Assembly: GCF_002937115.1 (NCBI RefSeq)
Contig: NZ_NHRY01000227.1
Span: 1 to 51,891 of the forward strand
DNA from: Rhodopila globiformis
GTDB lineage: Bacteria; Pseudomonadota; Alphaproteobacteria; Acetobacterales; Acetobacteraceae
DNA length: 51,891 bases
Direction of reading: 5' to 3'
Shown here: piece after piece, positions 25,182-34,369 of the stretch
How positions within the stretch are numbered: position 1 is the first letter of the stretch
Layout: every line of letters starts with the position of its first letter
Translations under genes and position numbers: made by a program
Notes under the pieces: generated by a model
The model's database searches: none
Seen by the model: the letters and a program-made list of their open reading frames with translations, nothing else
What the model was told of the DNA's origin: nothing

Positions 25182-27080
25182 ATGATTATCGGCACCGCCG
25201 GGCACGTGGACCACGGCAAGACCGCGCTGGTCAAGGCGCTGACCGGCGTCGACACCGACCGCCTGGCCGAGGAGAAACGCCGCGGCATCACCATCGACCT
25301 GGGCTACGCCTATCAGGGCGAGCTCGGCTTCGTCGACGTGCCGGGGCATGAGCGCTTCGTCCATACTATGCTGGCCGGCGCCTGCGGCATCGACACCGCC
25401 CTGCTGGTGGTGGCGCTGCCCGAGGGGATCCGGCCGCAGACCCGTGAGCACCTGCAGATCCTGTCGCTGCTGGGCATCGGCAACGGCGTGGTGGCCTTGA
25501 CCATGGCCGACATCGCGGCCGATCGCATCCCCGACGTCGGCGCCGCCGTGCAGGCGCTGCTGGCGGGCACGAAGCTGGCCGGCGCGCCGATGGTCCCGGT
25601 CTCGGCCCTGACCGGGCAGGGCATCGACGACCTGCGCGGCGCGCTGCTGGCCGCGGGCGGCGCGCCCCGTGACACTGCCGGATATCCGCGGCTGGCGGTG
25701 GACCGCGCCTTCACGCTCTCGGGCGCCGGCCTGGTCGTCACCGGCACCTTGGTCGCCGGCCGCATCGCCGCCGGCGACCGCCTGCTGCTGTCGCCGGCCG
25801 GGCTGGAACTGCGGGTGCGCGGGCTGCACGCGCAGAACCGGCCGGCCGAGACCGCGGCGGCCGGCCAGCGGGTGGCGCTGAACATTACCGGCCCGCGGCT
25901 GTCGAAGGAGTCGGTGGCGCGCGGCGACTGGGTGCTGCATCCGGCGCTGCACGCGCCCACCGCCTCGCTCGATGCCCGGGTCACGCTGCTGGACGACGCG
26001 CCGCGGCCGCTGCGGCCGGAAACCGAGGTGCACCTGCACACCGGCGCCGCTCACGTCATGGCCCGCCTCGCGCTGCTCGACGCCCATCGGCTGGAACCGG
26101 GGGAGACGGCGCTGGCGCGGTTGACGCTGCGGCAGCCCATCGGCGTGCTGGCGGGCGACCGGATCGTGCTGCGCGACAGCGGGGCGACGCGCACCCTGGG
26201 CGGCGGCGTGGTGCTGGACCCGTTCCCGCCGCGGCGTGGCCGGCGCACCCCGGCGCGGCTGGCGCAGCTTGCCGCGCTGGAGACGGCGGATACGGACGAA
26301 GCACTGCGCGGGCTGCTGGCAGTTGCGCCCGGCTGGACCGGCGAGGCCGCCTTCCTGCGCGCCCGCAACGTCGAGGAAGCCGCGCGGCCCAGGCTGCTCA
26401 CCGCGGCCGGGGCCTTGGCGGCGGGCGGGCTGATCCTGTCGCGGGCGGCGTTCGACGGGCTGCGCCAGGCGGTGCTGGCGGCCCTGGCGGCGCAGCATCG
26501 CAGCGCGCCGGAACTGCCCGGGCTGCAGCCGGAGCGGCTGCGGCAGGCGATCCTCGGCCGTCCCCCGGCGGCCGCCTTCGCCGGCATCCTGGCGGCGCTG
26601 CTGCAGGAGGCGGTGATCGAGCAGGACGGCCCGTGGCTGCGGCTGCCCGGCCACCGCATCAGCCTGTCGCCGCAGGACGAGCGGATCTGGACCGCGGCCC
26701 GCCCGATGCTCGCCGCCGAGCGCTTCCGCCCGCCGCGGGTGCGCGACATCGCCCACAGCGTGCAGATCCCGGAACCCGTCGTGCGGGCGACGCTGAAGCG
26801 GCTGCAGCGGATGGGTCAGCTGGTCGAGATCGCCCAGGACCATTTCTTCCTGCGCGAAACGGTGGCGGAGATGGCGGCCATCGCCGCCGCGGTGGCGGAG
26901 CAGGAGGGCGTGCTGACCGCCGCGCTGTTCCGCGACCGCCTGGACAACGGCCGCAAGGTGGCGATCCAGATCCTGGAGTTCTTCGACAAGGCCGGGGTTA
27001 CGCTGCGCTCCGGCGACCTGCGGCGGGTCCGGGCGGATCGTGTCGGGCTGTTCGGGCCGGGGACGAAACCGGAGGCGTGA
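25182..27080 (+). CDS. selB: Selenocysteine-specific translation elongation factor SelB
   Basis: The protein is 632 aa from ATG 25182, preceded by GGGGAGA. The EF-Tu-like GTPase starts at once: [20 protein letters not shown] (G1), [12 protein letters not shown] (G2), [10 protein letters not shown] (G3). The G4 position reads LTMAD where SelB normally has TKAD or NKxD, so the guanine-contacting Lys is Met here. Domains II-III follow, then C-terminal winged helices (about 420-632, e.g. [20 protein letters not shown]) that bind SECIS RNA. SelB delivers Sec-tRNA to UGA codons, so the organism probably makes selenoproteins such as formate dehydrogenase. No selA, selC or selD is in the window. The last 83 bp overlap a convergent gene. 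Confidence 0.93.
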   Translation: MIIGTAGHVDHGKTALVKALTGVDTDRLAEEKRRGITIDLGYAYQGELGFVDVPGHERFVHTMLAGACGIDTALLVVALPEGIRPQTREHLQILSLLGIGNGVVALTMADIAADRIPDVGAAVQALLAGTKLAGAPMVPVSALTGQGIDDLRGALLAAGGAPRDTAGYPRLAVDRAFTLSGAGLVVTGTLVAGRIAAGDRLLLSPAGLELRVRGLHAQNRPAETAAAGQRVALNITGPRLSKESVARGDWVLHPALHAPTASLDARVTLLDDAPRPLRPETEVHLHTGAAHVMARLALLDAHRLEPGETALARLTLRQPIGVLAGDRIVLRDSGATRTLGGGVVLDPFPPRRGRRTPARLAQLAALETADTDEALRGLLAVAPGWTGEAAFLRARNVEEAARPRLLTAAGALAAGGLILSRAAFDGLRQAVLAALAAQHRSAPELPGLQPERLRQAILGRPPAAAFAGILAALLQEAVIEQDGPWLRLPGHRISLSPQDERIWTAARPMLAAERFRPPRVRDIAHSVQIPEPVVRATLKRLQRMGQLVEIAQDHFFLRETVAEMAAIAAAVAEQEGVLTAALFRDRLDNGRKVAIQILEFFDKAGVTLRSGDLRRVRADRVGLFGPGTKPEA

Positions 27081-28458
27081 GGGCGGCGCCGGGCGCCCAG
27101 GGGGCCGTGTCATGGCCCGCCGTGTCATGGCCCGCCGTGTCATGGGCCGCCGTGTCATGGCCCGCCGTGTCATGGGCCGCCGTGTCATGGGCCGCCGTGT
27201 CATGGCCCCCCGAATCATGGTCATCGTCGCGGCCGGCCCGCCGCCGCAGCATCGCCTCGAACGCGGCAAACACCTTGCGCATCTGCGGCGGCTTGTAGGG
27301 GAACAGGTTGGGCGGGTCCATCAGGTGGACGATGGCGGCGGTGTCGGCCTCGAACACCAGCAGGCGGCCGTCGTGGGTCTCGGCGCAGTCGATGGCGTAG
27401 TAGTCAAAGCCGAGGCGGTCGTGCAGCGCCGCGAACGCGGCTTCGTGGCGGCGGGCGAAGCCGAGGTCGAAATTCGCCATCGCATACGCCTCGGCCGCCC
27501 GCCGATCGGCGGATTCGGTCATGCCGGCGTTGAGGTAGTGGACCATCCAGTCCTGCGAGCTGGCCATGTGGCAGAGGAAGGGTCGGCGGTCGATGAAGGC
27601 GATGCGCGACTTGTGGTAGAGTCCGTCCGGGCCGGCATACTCCTGGTAAGCGGTCAGGTAGAAATCCCGGGCGAACGACCGCCGCAGGCAGGCGGCCAGC
27701 TCCGCGGGCGTGCCGGCCCGCATCAGGCCCGCGCCGGCGTGGGAGCCGCTCGGCCGGATCAGGCAGGGATAGCCGGTCGCCGGCGGCTGGCCGGCGTCGA
27801 GTTGCGCCGCGAGCGCCGCCCGGGTCACCGCGACGGTGGGCGGGCTGCAGATCGCCGGCACATTGGCCAGCGACCGCGCCAGCGCGTCGCGGGCCAGCAG
27901 CGGCAGGAACCGGGGATCGTTCAGCGCCGGCCGCGGCCAGGCGTCGAACAGGCGCCGCAGCCGGGCCAGCGCCGGGGCGTCGGCCTCGCTGACGGCGAAG
28001 AAGGCGACGTCGTGGTCGGGGATGACGCGCGGCAGCGCGCGGTCCGGCAGCAGGTACAGCAGGTCGAGGCGGACATCGATGGCGCCGGTGATGAACTCCA
28101 GCGGCGTGTTGACCATCAGGTCGCCGGGGGCCATCAGCGCCAGCAGCCGCAGCAGCCGGCCCGAAGGCCGATCCGATGGCCGATCCGGGGCGGCCTGGCG
28201 GCGCACCCGGTAGAGCGGGCTGAGGGCGAGCGCCTCGTCCTGCAGGGCCAGCCCCTCGACGCGGCGGAAGGCCAGTTGGCAGGCGATGGCGGTGTCGTAC
28301 AGGCGGGCGGCGGGGGATTCGGCGTCGCCGATGCGGGCGACCAGCGCGTCGTGGTCGTCGCCCTGGAAGGCGAAGCTGGTCAGCGCGCCGGCGCCGAGAA
28401 CCGCCGGCGGAGCGACCGCGTCGTCGAGGGTGGGAAGCCAGTCGGCTGCGGGGAACAT
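26998..28458 (-). CDS. Probable ATP-grasp-like protein with C-terminal (G/A)HDTA repeats
   Basis: The protein is 486 aa from ATG 28458. The first 130 residues resemble a small N-terminal domain of unknown role. From about 150 onward there is a RimK/glutathione-synthetase-like region: an Asp-rich loop VIPDHDVAFFAVSEAD, YPCLIRPSGSHAGAGL (ATP-binding Lys replaced by Arg), FYLTAYQEYAGPDGLYHKSR, LGFDYYAIDCAETHDGRLLV and FEADTAAIVHLMD. This fits ATP-grasp ligases, but the assignment is moderate. The C-terminus carries seven units of (G/A)HDTA encoded by a perfect-length 15-bp tandem repeat (27107-27211), then a Pro/Ala tail. The last 83 bp lie antisense to the end of selB, and the tail may be poorly constrained. 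Confidence 0.75.
   Translation of the reverse strand: MFPAADWLPTLDDAVAPPAVLGAGALTSFAFQGDDHDALVARIGDAESPAARLYDTAIACQLAFRRVEGLALQDEALALSPLYRVRRQAAPDRPSDRPSGRLLRLLALMAPGDLMVNTPLEFITGAIDVRLDLLYLLPDRALPRVIPDHDVAFFAVSEADAPALARLRRLFDAWPRPALNDPRFLPLLARDALARSLANVPAICSPPTVAVTRAALAAQLDAGQPPATGYPCLIRPSGSHAGAGLMRAGTPAELAACLRRSFARDFYLTAYQEYAGPDGLYHKSRIAFIDRRPFLCHMASSQDWMVHYLNAGMTESADRRAAEAYAMANFDLGFARRHEAAFAALHDRLGFDYYAIDCAETHDGRLLVFEADTAAIVHLMDPPNLFPYKPPQMRKVFAAFEAMLRRRAGRDDDHDSGGHDTAAHDTAAHDTAGHDTAAHDTAGHDTAGHDTAPWAPGAALTPPVSSPARTARHDPPGPAAGRRSAA
27107..27211. repeat. Seven tandem 15-bp units (GTGTCATGGSCCGCC)
   Basis: Seven consecutive units of GTGTCATGG(C/G)CCGCC, the last slightly diverged. Units differ at one position (C or G), giving Gly or Ala before HDT in the encoded protein. 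The unit length is a multiple of three, so copy-number change keeps the frame. The array begins 26 bp after the end of selB. Confidence 0.95.
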
Positions 28459-28797
28459 CAGCGGGTCCGGGTGCGGTTGCGACGCCGACGATAGCGGGGA
28501 AAGGTTAATATTTTCTTTCCGCGGCGACCGGAGTTCGTTCCTGTTTGGCAAGAACAGCGGTGTGCCGAGGTCAGGGCACTCGCACACGACGAAACAAATT
28601 CGCGGCTTACAGCGGACTGTATGCAGATTGGGGCATGGTTGCCCATCGCGAGGCCCGGGGGGTAACGTTTCATCACGGTTGACAACGTCCGTTGCCGGGC
28701 GACGTCCGCGCACGGTCCAGGCGCGGCGCCTCCACGGCCCCGTTCCGACCGCACCCGGGCGCGGTCCCAACCGGCGCGCGGTCCGCTGCGTCGGTCG
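28459..28797. other. Intergenic region upstream of the ATP-grasp-like gene
   Basis: It contains the promoter side of the minus-strand gene starting at 28458, with an AT-rich patch AAAGGTTAATATTTTCTTTCC (20-bp core 28500-28520). The rest is GC-rich with no recognised gene or RNA. Confidence 0.4.
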
Positions 28798-29649
28798 CTA
28801 ACGGGTCCGGAACGGCCGCATCCCGGGCGTCCAGGCGTACGGGGCACCGGCCCGGAACGGACGATATCCCCGCAGCCAGGGGCGACCATGGCGCAGGCGC
28901 GGAGCAAGCAGGAAAAACGGCGTCCCCAACCCGATCGGAACACCCGGGATCCAGGCAGGGTAGGGCGGATAGTACGGATACGCCGGGTAAAGCGGGCCAC
29001 CATCATAAACTGGATACGGCACCTCGCCCGGTTCCTGGAGCGGGGCGCCATAGGCATCGCGGCTGGCCGGCGGAAGCTCGTAGAGCTGCCAGGGCAGCTC
29101 CGGGATGCTGCCAACCAGGCTCAGCGGGCTGGTCCGGAACAGCACGTCCGCGATCTTCTTCTGGTGCGCCGACAGGACGTCGTACAGCGCCTGGAAGGCG
29201 GCGACGAATTTGTTCAGCCCCGCCATCTGGACCTCGCCCAGCTTCTGGTAGAGGCCAAGCGTCTCGACGGCGGTGCGGTCCGGCGTGGGATGCAGCCGCT
29301 CATTGGCCAGCGGAGCGACCGCCGCGGCGTTCTCCCGCAGGACCTGGGCAAGCTTGTTCCACAGCGGCTCCTGGGTCGGCGTAATGCGAAGCCGGTCGTG
29401 CAGATACCTGATGCGCGCGGCGACCGGATCAAAGGCGGAGGCTTTGCCATGGCCGTGCTGCGCGGGCGTACCCGACGATGCGGGCGGCGGCGTGGCATCC
29501 TGGGCAGCGGCGACTTTATCCGGCGACGGTGCCGCAGCCGCCGCCGGCGCCAGGGAGACAGCAGCCAACAGGTTGAGGCCGGCGGCGCCAAGGTGAGATT
29601 TCGCCCTCGTCCGTGTGTGCGCAACAGGACGAGCAGGATGACCTGTCAT
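28798..29649 (-). CDS. LTXXQ/Spy-like periplasmic protein
   Basis: The protein is 283 aa from ATG 29649, chosen because a signal peptide follows (AGLNLLAAVSLAPAAAAA, cleavage near APS) and AGGGA precedes it. The long frame upstream is not protein-like. The central helical part has DPVAARIRYLHDRLRITPTQ followed by PLWNKLAQVLRENA, the LTxxQ repeat pattern of Spy/CpxP-type proteins, and a second helix pair ending AHQKKIADVL. The C-terminal 90 residues are Pro/Tyr-rich (YPAYPYYPPYPAW) and basic. Spy/CpxP relatives act as periplasmic chaperones or stress sensors. It is a single gene; a repeat element lies 0.5 kb upstream. Confidence 0.8.
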   Translation of the reverse strand: MTGHPARPVAHTRTRAKSHLGAAGLNLLAAVSLAPAAAAAPSPDKVAAAQDATPPPASSGTPAQHGHGKASAFDPVAARIRYLHDRLRITPTQEPLWNKLAQVLRENAAAVAPLANERLHPTPDRTAVETLGLYQKLGEVQMAGLNKFVAAFQALYDVLSAHQKKIADVLFRTSPLSLVGSIPELPWQLYELPPASRDAYGAPLQEPGEVPYPVYDGGPLYPAYPYYPPYPAWIPGVPIGLGTPFFLLAPRLRHGRPWLRGYRPFRAGAPYAWTPGMRPFRTR

Positions 29650-30129
29650 CGGCTGACGTTCCCTGCATAACAATGCCCACGCCGCGAAGGCCCGTGGCCT
29701 CCGCGGACAAAGACGCCTGGTTGCTGCCGCGGATTTCGATCGTTTGCGGACAACGACCAGGATCTTTGCCTGGTATCCGGGATAATCAAGATGGCGCCGC
29801 GGCAGCGGGACTGCACGGCCACGCTGCGTGATCCGGCCACCGTATCGGGGATGGACGCAATCGCCAGCGCGCCCGGACGCGGGAATTCCCACGCGGCGAT
29901 CCCATGGCCTCACCAATGATGAAGGCCGGGCCATACCAGCCGCGATTGCGGAACGATAACGCGTGTCCAAAATTCGGGAAACTGGATGATGAAGCCGAAA
30001 CAAAAAAGACAGTTGCTCCGCGGAACCTTCGTACGCTCCGTGTTGAAAAGCGGAGGCAAATGCGCCTGGGACCCGGCCTTATCGGCACCGCCGGTCCATG
30101 TTCATTGCGCCGAAGGCTCACATGTTTAA
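29650..30129. other. Intergenic region upstream of the LTXXQ gene
   Basis: 480 bp without a recognised gene. A GAAACTGGATGATGAAGCCG block and an AT-richer part lie around 29950-30020. The segment ends at the MITE-like copy C. Confidence 0.4.
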
Positions 30130-30281
30130 GTGTCTGTCCGAGAAGGTAGCCAATGGAATCAAGTGGTTAACCCACAGCTGGTAGCGGAACGGTCTCGAAA
30201 GTAGTGGCGTTTTCCGCCGATGAGCGACACCGTGTCGTCCGTAACTAGTTGGAAGATAAGGGAAACTTTTCGGACAGACAC
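30130..30281 (+). repeat. 152-bp repeat family, full copy C
   Basis: The same length and order as the copy at 5197-5348: ends GTGTCTGTCC and GGACAGACAC, interior with CGGTCTCGAAAGTAGTGGCG, CCGATGAGCGACACCGTGTC and TTGGAAGATAAGGGAAA. The flanks are TAA on the left and CAA on the right, so a target duplication is degenerate here. It lies between the metalloprotease 3' end and the LTXXQ gene. Confidence 0.85.
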
Positions 30282-30308
30282 CAAGGCGGAGGCGGCAGTC
30301 AACCAACG

Positions 30309-31637
30309 TCAAGCTGCATGAGTTGTCATGTAACCCGTGCCCGAAGCGCCCGCCTCGCCCTGTGCGTGGCCGAGGGCACCTGCCAGCCGGGCCCCCAAGC
30401 CGGCGGTGGTATATCCTGCCAAAGTAACGTCTTCCGCCACCCCCTTCGCGGTCCCGAACACGCCCGTCAGCCCTTTCCCGCCCTGATCGTTCAGCCATGC
30501 CGGCATGAAGTCCGCCGGAGCGAGGCCCCGGATCGTCAGGCTGTCGCCGGCATGAAAATCGACGGCGGTTGTCGATCCCGCCGTCGCGAGGTGGCTGTCA
30601 TCGACGAACAACGAGTCAACGCCGCCGTCGGTGGGAACAACCGTGCCGTTCGCCTGGCTCGCATTGATCACCGCGTTGCCGGCGCCGCTGGCGATGAAGC
30701 CGTTGTGCGTCTCCGAAACGACATGCAGGGTGTCCTGGCTCACCCGGGCGCTGCTCTGCGTGATCGCGCCGCTCGCCGCGGTGGCAGGCGTCCCGGCCGC
30801 CGGCGTGGCGGCGCCGATCGCCGTGTTGCCGCCGGTCGTGGCCGGAGGCGGCGTGCCGGCGACGTTGTAGCCCAGCACGTCCATCATGGTGATGTCGGTT
30901 GCCGACATCGGCTCGGCCTGGCCCGGAAGGCTGTAGCCGAACGGGTCGCCCGGCACGCTGGACGCCCAGTCGCCCGGGTCGCCGGTGGGGCTGGGATCGA
31001 ACGGCAGCAACGCCGTCCGGCCGCCGTCGATCGAGAAATACGACGCCTCGCCCCTGGCCAGCGCGAGTGCCCCGGGCGCGGCGTAGCGGACCAGGTCCAT
31101 CGGCGAATACCATCCGGGGCTATACTGCAGGCCGGCGAAGCGTCCCAGCGCGTGGGTGATTTCGTGTTCCGCGATACCAATGAAATCATACAGGCCGGGC
31201 TGCGCCCTGGCGTTCGGATCGAAGGTGAATCTATAACTGCCGCTGAAGCCGATGCTGCCGTCGATGCCGGGCGACGCGGCCGGCAACGCGCCCCAGGCTT
31301 TCTCCAGCGCTGAGGCCACGAAAAAGTTGCCGCCGCCGGTCGGGTCGGCCGCCGGCAGATTCGCCACCACCGATTGATCCGCCGGGGTGGTGGCCACCCT
31401 CGCCAGCTCGGCCTTCAGCGTGCCGTACGACATGCCGCTGCCGTTGGTCGGCCCGCCGCTTGCCAGCTCGCCCGCGGGAATCGGGCTGCCATCGTTCTCG
31501 CCCCAGCCGATGCGGATGGTGACGGTGATCGGGTTGGTGATCAGCGCATCGAGATAGGCGGCCGCCGCCGCGAGCCCCGTCGTGAACCCGACCGGCGCAT
31601 TGGCGACGCTGGGGTCGTAGGCAAAATCGATCTGCAT
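30309..31637 (-). CDS. HExxH zinc metalloprotease (NF038122-like)
   Basis: The protein is 442 aa from ATG 31637 (begins MQIDFAYDPSV). The catalytic motif is GIAEHEITHALGR: H158, E159, H162 and Gly-Arg at 165-166, the metzincin-like HExxHxxGR. Downstream PMDLVRYAAPG, SYFSIDGGRTALLPFD and ATDITMMDVLGY match the PEP-type secreted metalloprotease group known as NF038122. After a Thr/Ala-rich linker (about 270-320) the last 120 residues form a beta-rich module (GAGNAVINASQANGTVV, DFHAGDSLTIRGL) resembling domains of type I-secreted alphaproteobacterial proteins. No N-terminal signal peptide is visible, which fits C-terminal secretion. No transporter gene is nearby. Confidence 0.85.
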   Translation of the reverse strand: MQIDFAYDPSVANAPVGFTTGLAAAAAYLDALITNPITVTIRIGWGENDGSPIPAGELASGGPTNGSGMSYGTLKAELARVATTPADQSVVANLPAADPTGGGNFFVASALEKAWGALPAASPGIDGSIGFSGSYRFTFDPNARAQPGLYDFIGIAEHEITHALGRFAGLQYSPGWYSPMDLVRYAAPGALALARGEASYFSIDGGRTALLPFDPSPTGDPGDWASSVPGDPFGYSLPGQAEPMSATDITMMDVLGYNVAGTPPPATTGGNTAIGAATPAAGTPATAASGAITQSSARVSQDTLHVVSETHNGFIASGAGNAVINASQANGTVVPTDGGVDSLFVDDSHLATAGSTTAVDFHAGDSLTIRGLAPADFMPAWLNDQGGKGLTGVFGTAKGVAEDVTLAGYTTAGLGARLAGALGHAQGEAGASGTGYMTTHAA

Positions 31638-31827
31638 CGCGTCTCCCGTGGCCGGAGCGGCCTGAAGATACCATCCCCAATGGCGACGGACCCGGCGTGA
31701 GATCAATACACAGCCGTGTCAGTATCAACAGGCGGTGACCATATCAGCCTAGGCCGGGTCTGGTGGCGGCATCAGGCATCGCAGCGCGATCAGCCGTCCC
31801 GGCACGGGCTTCGGTTCGGTATATTAA

Positions 31828-32769
31828 CTAAACCAGCCAGGTCGCCTCGTTCTCGCCCCATTCCCGTCCGTCGCGCAGCCGCGTCTCCAGCTGCTTGAAC
31901 CGCTCGATCATGAAATCGATCACGACGCGCGTGCGCAACGGCATATGCCGCCGCGAGGGATAGACGACGAAGGCGGGACGCCGGCGGGCGACGTAGTCCG
32001 GCAGCAGCCGGTACAGCCGGCTGCCCCGGAAATCGTCGGTGGTCAGCGCGTCGCCGAGCAGGGCGATGCCGTAGCCCGCCAGCGCCGCCTGCCGCACCAC
32101 CAGCGAATTGTTTGAGCGGAACGCGCTGCCGACCTCCACCTCCACCGCGCCGTCGGGACCAGTGAACGACCAACGCGTGCTGCCCGGCCCGATGTCGTGA
32201 ATGATGCAGGTGTGATCGGCCAGCTCGGAGGGATGCGACGGCGCGCCATGCTTTTCCAGATAGGCCGGCGCGGCAGCCGGCGCCGAGCCGATCATGGCGA
32301 TGGCGCGCGAAACCAGCGAGGTGTCCGGCGACTGGCCGAAGCGCAGGGCGAGGTCCAGGCGGTCCTCCACCAGGTCGGACAACTCCTCGCTGACCACCAG
32401 TTCCAGCGACAGCCCGGGGTAGCGGTGCAGCAGGGTGGTGACGTCCTTGACCAGCAGGATCGCCGCCCCGACAGGCACGCCGATGCGCACCAGCCCGGTC
32501 GGCTCGCCGCCGTTGCGGCCGAACGTGTCTTCCAGGTCCTCGGCCTCCTCCAGCAGGTGCCGCGCCCGGTCAACCAGCGCCTGGCCGTCGTCGGTCAGGC
32601 TGAGCTTGCGGGTGGTGCGATGCAGCAGCCGGACGCCGAAATGCTCCTCGAGCTGTGCGACCTGGCGCGTGACCGCCGACTGGCTGGTGTTCGTTTCCCG
32701 CGCCACCGCGGAAAACGAGCCGGTCTCGACGACGCGAATGAAGGTCTGTAATCCGGAAATCAAATCCAT
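31828..32769 (-). CDS. LysR-family transcriptional regulator
   Basis: The protein is 313 aa from ATG 32769. The N-terminal winged helix-turn-helix FIRVVETGSFSAVARETNTS followed by QSAVTRQVAQLEEHFGVRLL is canonical LysR. The C-terminal part has the LTTR substrate-binding fold (GLVRIGVPVGAAILLVKDVT, LDLALRFGQSPDTSL, YGIALLGDAL, FVVYPSRRHMPLRTRVVIDF), similar to the CrgA/PecT-like group. The inducer is unknown. It is divergent from the PLP-enzyme gene at 33236 with 466 bp between, which would be the usual place for its operator. An AT patch, AAAATTAATATAGC, sits about 50 bp upstream of its start. Confidence 0.93.
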   Translation of the reverse strand: MDLISGLQTFIRVVETGSFSAVARETNTSQSAVTRQVAQLEEHFGVRLLHRTTRKLSLTDDGQALVDRARHLLEEAEDLEDTFGRNGGEPTGLVRIGVPVGAAILLVKDVTTLLHRYPGLSLELVVSEELSDLVEDRLDLALRFGQSPDTSLVSRAIAMIGSAPAAAPAYLEKHGAPSHPSELADHTCIIHDIGPGSTRWSFTGPDGAVEVEVGSAFRSNNSLVVRQAALAGYGIALLGDALTTDDFRGSRLYRLLPDYVARRRPAFVVYPSRRHMPLRTRVVIDFMIERFKQLETRLRDGREWGENEATWLV

Positions 32770-33235
32770 CGGTTCGTCCGTCTGTCCTCAGCGTGCCCGG
32801 CTCAGCGAGCTCGCAGAAAATTAATATAGCAACATTCGTCAGTCATGCGACCGGCGAGACAGGCTTGTCGCGGCCGAGGATCGCTTTCCCTACAGGACGC
32901 AGCGGACCGGATCGGGAACACGCAGGAACCAGGGCGAACCCACGACCGGCCGGGTCGCCCGATCCGCCCGAAGGCATACCGCGGCGGCAGACTGTGGCGC
33001 CCCGATCCGCCGGGTCCGCCTCGGCCCGCCGCTCTCAGGGCGGCAGGCGCGTCGTCACACCGTAAAAGCCGGTACGGCGGCGAAATCCGGTCATGCGCCT
33101 GGATATCTTCCGGCCGCCGGGCGGTTGCAAGCCCACGCCCCTGTGATGATTTCGGGACAACGTCAGACGTGACACGCCAAGCCGCGCGCAACCTGCCGCT
33201 TGAGTGCCAGTGCAGTTCTGCGCACACTCGTGTGT
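32770..33235. other. Divergent intergenic region between lysR-type gene and PLP-enzyme gene
   Basis: 466 bp between divergent genes. The 32815-32840 part is AT-rich (AAAATTAATATAGCAACATT) and is a likely promoter or operator for the LysR gene. No clear T-N11-A palindrome was picked out. Confidence 0.4.
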
Positions 33236-34369
33236 ATGCAAATTGATTATCTCGACCCTCGCTCGGGCGCGACCTTCCCGCTCGACCAGCCGCGCTGGTG
33301 CGGGCCGGACCGCGCGCCGCTGATGCTGACGCCGCTGCCCGGGCTGACCCGGACGCAGATCGACGCCGGCCTGCGCAGCCTGTGGCGCTATCGCGCCGCC
33401 TTCCCGCTGGCGGTCGAGCAGCCGATAACCCTGGGCGAAGGCTGCACGCCGCTGATCGCGCGCCGCATCGGCGGCGTCTCGACCCTGCTGAAATGCGAGT
33501 GGCTCAACCCGACGTGCAGCTTCAAGGACCGCGGCGCCAGCGTCATGCTGTCGCTGCTGCGCGCACAGGGGATCACGGCCGTGCTGGAGGACAGTTCCGG
33601 CAACGGCGGCGCGGCGGTTTCCTGCTATGCCGCCGCGGGCGGGATGGCGGCGACGATCCTGACGCCGGAGTCGACCAGCCCGGCCAAGACGGTGCAGATG
33701 CGGGCGCACGGCGCGACCGTGGACCTGATCCCCGGCACCCGCCAGGACACGGCGGATGCCGCCGTCGCCCGCTCGGAGTCGATTTTCTACGCCAGCCACA
33801 ACTGGCACCCGTTCTTCCTGCACGGCACCAAGACTCTGGCCTACGAACTGTGGGAGGATCTGGGCTTCCGCGCGCCGGACAACATCATCACCCCCTGCGG
33901 CGCCGGCTCCAACGTGCTGGGCTGCGGCATCGGCTTCGCGGAACTGCTGCGCGCCGGCGAGATCGACACGCTGCCGCGCATCTTCGCCGCCCAGCCGGCC
34001 AATTGCGCGCCGATTGGCACGGCGTTCCTGGCGGGGGCGGAGGACGCGGTGCCGACGACGATCGCCCCGACGATGGCCGAGGGCACGGCGATCGCGCATC
34101 CGGTGCGGATGCGGGAAGTCCTGGGCATCCTGCGCGAGACCAACGGCGGCGCGGTGATGCTGGACGAGGCGGAGATCGCCGCCGCGACGCTCGACCTGGC
34201 CCGCGCCGGCGTCTACGTCGAGCCGACGAGTGCGCAGGCGTCGGCGGCGTTCGGCAAGCTGCTGGAAACCGGGACGATCACGCCGGAGCAGACCACGGTG
34301 CTGGTGATGACCGGCACCGGCCTGAAGGCCACGCCGCGGATCGCGGAGCTACTGGGGATTGGGCTGTAA
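33236..34369 (+). CDS. Threonine synthase-like PLP-dependent enzyme
   Basis: The protein is 377 aa from ATG 33236. It has the fold-type II PLP signature: TLGEGCTPLIARRIGG, then LLKCEWLNPTCSFKDRGASV where K97 is the Schiff-base lysine, EDSSGNGGAAVSCYAAAGG (phosphate/substrate loop) and a late LVMTGTGLKATPRIAELLG. The layout is close to threonine synthase (ThrC) but the protein is shorter at the N-terminus than ThrC of the E. coli type. Related enzymes include diaminopropionate-type lyases and 2,3-diaminopropionate synthases, so the exact substrate is not assured. It is possibly regulated by the divergent LysR gene. No homoserine kinase is nearby, though a homoserine-dehydrogenase-like gene lies 5 kb downstream. 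Confidence 0.85.
   Translation: MQIDYLDPRSGATFPLDQPRWCGPDRAPLMLTPLPGLTRTQIDAGLRSLWRYRAAFPLAVEQPITLGEGCTPLIARRIGGVSTLLKCEWLNPTCSFKDRGASVMLSLLRAQGITAVLEDSSGNGGAAVSCYAAAGGMAATILTPESTSPAKTVQMRAHGATVDLIPGTRQDTADAAVARSESIFYASHNWHPFFLHGTKTLAYELWEDLGFRAPDNIITPCGAGSNVLGCGIGFAELLRAGEIDTLPRIFAAQPANCAPIGTAFLAGAEDAVPTTIAPTMAEGTAIAHPVRMREVLGILRETNGGAVMLDEAEIAAATLDLARAGVYVEPTSAQASAAFGKLLETGTITPEQTTVLVMTGTGLKATPRIAELLGIGL

Noticed and set aside
27107-27211. The 15-bp tandem array as a CRISPR or origin iteron
   Set aside because: Units are contiguous without spacers and keep the reading frame of a coding region, so a coding tandem repeat explains them.
30118-30498. An open frame through the 152-bp repeat (and a similar one at 5194-5460)
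   Set aside because: The shared peptide simply reflects the DNA repeat; the frames start and end in unrelated flanks.
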